NCBI GenBank assembly: GCA_024229115.1
Contig: JAAEST010000114.1
Coordinates: forward strand, 1-64,000
Source of the DNA: Oligoflexia bacterium
GTDB lineage: Bacteria > Bdellovibrionota > Bacteriovoracia > Bacteriovoracales > Bacteriovoracaceae
Length of the DNA: 64,000 bases
Direction of reading: 5' to 3'
The notes under the pieces are model-generated. The model made no database searches and had not been told where the DNA came from. It was given only the letters and a program-made list of their open reading frames with translations. This document shows, piece by piece, positions 62,760-64,000 of this stretch; within the stretch, counting starts at the first letter, position 1; the number at the start of each line of letters is the position of its first letter. A program made the translations under genes and the position numbers.

Positions 62760-62777
62760 CGGACAAAATAGTCACCA
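62707..62777 (+). ncRNA. Candidate three-way-junction RNA element
   Basis: TGGTGAC (62707-62713) pairs with GTCACCA (62771-62777) in a 7-bp closing stem. Inside it, 62726-62731 (GGGCAC) pairs with 62741-62746 (GTGCTC, one G-T pair), and GTCC (62753-62756) pairs with GGAC (62761-62764) around a TAAC loop. The unpaired joints are G/A rich. This is the shape of a riboswitch aptamer, and AGGTTTT/AAAACCT (62794-62815) follows as a possible second element. No known class was recognised. Confidence 0.4.
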
Positions 62778-62793
62778 TATTTTTACATTTATA

Positions 62794-62815
62794 AGGTTTT
62801 CTGAGTTTAAAACCT
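62794..62815 (+). repeat. Hairpin between the peptide and the 87-aa gene
   Basis: AGGTTTT (62794-62800), 8-nt loop, AAAACCT (62809-62815): 7 bp. The 3' side is not followed by a T tract, so it is a weak candidate for a terminator or attenuator and may instead be part of the leader RNA. Confidence 0.35.
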
Positions 62816-62887
62816 AGGGATTCCCTCGTTTAATTTCAGAATTTAACTAAGAATTTAATATTTTATTAAAAATACATAGGAGTATTT

Positions 62888-63151
62888 ATGTCTTACTACA
62901 ACTTAGAACTACTTGAATTCTTTGAAGAGTTCAAAAAATTTAGAAATGCTGGAGAACAATTAGCAAAGAGCTCACTAAAAATAGCGATGTTTTTTGCCAA
63001 GCCTCCAATAAGATTACTACAGCTGATGCTCAATGCCCCTCGCTTGAAGAGGAACCTGGCACCAGGAAAATGGGAGGATGTTGGACCCAGGAGTCCAGGA
63101 AACTATGTTTCTCCATTTTGGCACCCCCCAAGTAGCAACGACAGCTTATAA
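62888..63151 (+). CDS. 87-aa protein upstream of the ABC exporter
   Basis: ATG 62888 with AGGAG about 6 bases upstream. Residues 1-45 are an amphipathic helix (LELLEFFEEFKKFRNAGEQLAKSS...AMFFA). Residues 55-87 differ sharply: basic RLKRNLAPGKW, then EDVGPRSPGNYVSPFWHPPSSNDSL, rich in Pro, Gly, Ser and Trp. A helical first half and an unstructured, aromatic-rich second half resemble a leader and core of a processed peptide. Alternatively it could be an accessory subunit of the transporter. It lies 29 bases before that gene. Confidence 0.55.
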   Translation: MSYYNLELLEFFEEFKKFRNAGEQLAKSSLKIAMFFAKPPIRLLQLMLNAPRLKRNLAPGKWEDVGPRSPGNYVSPFWHPPSSNDSL

Positions 63152-63180
63152 GAAATAAGCTGAAACATTAGGAAAATGAG

Positions 63181-64000
63181 ATGAATATAAAAGTAAATAC
63201 AGAGACAAACAAATTTAAGAAGTATTTTAACCAAGAACATTGTCTTGATGAGAAGACAAAGAAGAAATTAAAAGAGCTAGATCAGAAGATTCTCTACTTT
63301 GCCCTAGCAGATTTAGATGAGGCAGATAAGATTTACCATAGTTGGATTATCCTATCTCATGACTACCTCACTATTTCTAATAGCAAAGAGTTTAAAACGA
63401 TCGAGCTTAAAGAAATTATTGAAGTAAAAGAAAAAGAAAATTTAAGTTCTACGTGCTGGTTCTTATTAAGATCACACGATGAAAAGCCACTTGCTCAAAT
63501 TAAGTTTACGAAAAGGCAGAGTGTAAGTTTTTCTGGACTTAAGTTTCTTTTAGAAGAAAAGATTAAAGGCCATGAGTTAAGTTTTGATGAGGACTGGTCC
63601 GCACAAACAGAGTATGAGAAGTCGTTGATGAAACCACTTCAAGATGCTCAAAGTGCGATTGAAGGTAAAGAACAAGCTGTATTATTCAGACTGCTAAATT
63701 ACCTTAAACCTTATCAAAATGAACTTACTGTCGGTGTGATCGGTGCCTTTGGGGCAACTTTAACAGGTCTTATTCCTGCTTTTATGTCTGGTAAGCTTAT
63801 TGATGAAGTTATCAGGCCATTTCAAGCAGGTAATCTAGACTCTGCTGGTGCCTTTGGTACAGCTTGGACTTACTTTGGACTATTTGTTCTAAGTTTAATC
63901 GGCCGAGAGTTTTTCATGTGGATGCGTTTAAATAAAATGAGCATTCTCGGTGAAAAAGTTGCTAAAGATTTGAGAAACGATCTTTACTCTCATCTTCAAA
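63181..64000 (+). CDS. ABC exporter, half-transporter type (runs off the window)
   Basis: The first 273 codons are visible, from ATG 63181 (AGGAAA about 8 bases upstream). Residues 1-150 are a soluble domain with a bacterial PH-like beta pattern (HSWIILSHDYLTISNSKEFKTIELKEIIEVK). From about 172, YLKPYQNELTVGVIGAFGATLTGLIPAFMSGKLIDEVI and REFFMWMRLNKM...VAKDLRNDLYSHLQ are the start of a type-I ABC exporter membrane domain. The ATPase should follow outside the window. Exporters of this kind move peptides, lipids or antibiotics. The gene follows two small genes with strong SDs. Confidence 0.8.
   Translation, partial: MNIKVNTETNKFKKYFNQEHCLDEKTKKKLKELDQKILYFALADLDEADKIYHSWIILSHDYLTISNSKEFKTIELKEIIEVKEKENLSSTCWFLLRSHDEKPLAQIKFTKRQSVSFSGLKFLLEEKIKGHELSFDEDWSAQTEYEKSLMKPLQDAQSAIEGKEQAVLFRLLNYLKPYQNELTVGVIGAFGATLTGLIPAFMSGKLIDEVIRPFQAGNLDSAGAFGTAWTYFGLFVLSLIGREFFMWMRLNKMSILGEKVAKDLRNDLYSHLQ

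Noticed and set aside
62707-62777. Identification of the junction RNA as a lysine, guanidine or glycine riboswitch, because of short matches such as CTAGGGT and CGCCGAAG
   Set aside because: The remaining conserved cores of those classes are missing, so only an unnamed candidate fold is reported.

Overview
The window is 64 kb of an AT-rich (by eye roughly 35% G+C), gene-dense bacterial chromosome with strong AGGAG-type ribosome binding sites. Many genes encode secreted proteins and lipoproteins, and there are many orphan receiver-domain proteins. Gene content includes an elicitor-type transglutaminase, metalloprotease lipoproteins, a penicillin-acylase family enzyme, HD-GYP and PilZ proteins and numerous unrecognised exported proteins. 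This is most consistent with a Bdellovibrionota predator of the Bacteriovorax/Halobacteriovorax type. That assignment is an inference from style and content; no rRNA or other taxonomic marker is present. I saw no tRNA, rRNA, CRISPR array, transposase or prophage.

Layout. 0-6 kb: porin-like outer-membrane protein, NYN nuclease, truncated haemoglobin, an Arg/Asp- then Tyr-rich secreted protein, and a degenerate receiver/HD-GYP protein. 5.9-9.2 kb: a tight operon (GNAT, FAD amine oxidase, DUF1338 2-oxoadipate-type dioxygenase, glycerophosphodiesterase) that could serve lysine/aminoadipate breakdown. 9.3-17.6 kb: lipoprotein, di-haem cytochrome, gltX, aldehyde dehydrogenase and transketolase. 17.8-24 kb: a metzincin-like lipoprotein, a fusion of an RnfD/NqrB-like membrane domain to a large FG-GAP/ASPIC-UnbV region, and two unknown proteins.

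24.2-33.2 kb is the most suggestive metabolic region. An RND/MMPL-type exporter and a PAP2 phosphatase precede two coupled fatty-acid-desaturase-like enzymes. These face a coupled minus-strand operon encoding a GluQ-like minimal glutamyl-tRNA synthetase, a GNAT-like acyltransferase, a GH3-family acyl-amido ligase and a Rieske oxygenase. Together they look like a pathway making, decorating and exporting an acylated (possibly aminoacyl) lipid or pigment. A large membrane/secreted protein lies just upstream of the minus-strand operon.

36-48.7 kb: lipid, stress and envelope functions (LplT-PlsC fusion, HAD phosphatase, PPC-domain protein, grxB, DMT transporter, transglutaminase, ApaH-like phosphatase, lipoprotein protease, lspA), an SD-sequestering 5' hairpin, and an exported NADAR-domain lipoprotein preceded by a 52-aa gene. 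48.7-62.6 kb: penicillin acylase facing an AraC regulator, a hybrid histidine kinase with several receiver proteins, an XRE regulator, a 1301-aa secreted repeat protein, a PilZ protein and an Hpt-receiver protein.

62.6-64 kb: a near-consensus promoter and perfect SD precede a 33-codon ORF that overlaps a possible three-way-junction RNA, then an 87-aa protein and an ABC exporter running off the end. This is a candidate peptide- or RNA-controlled export system.
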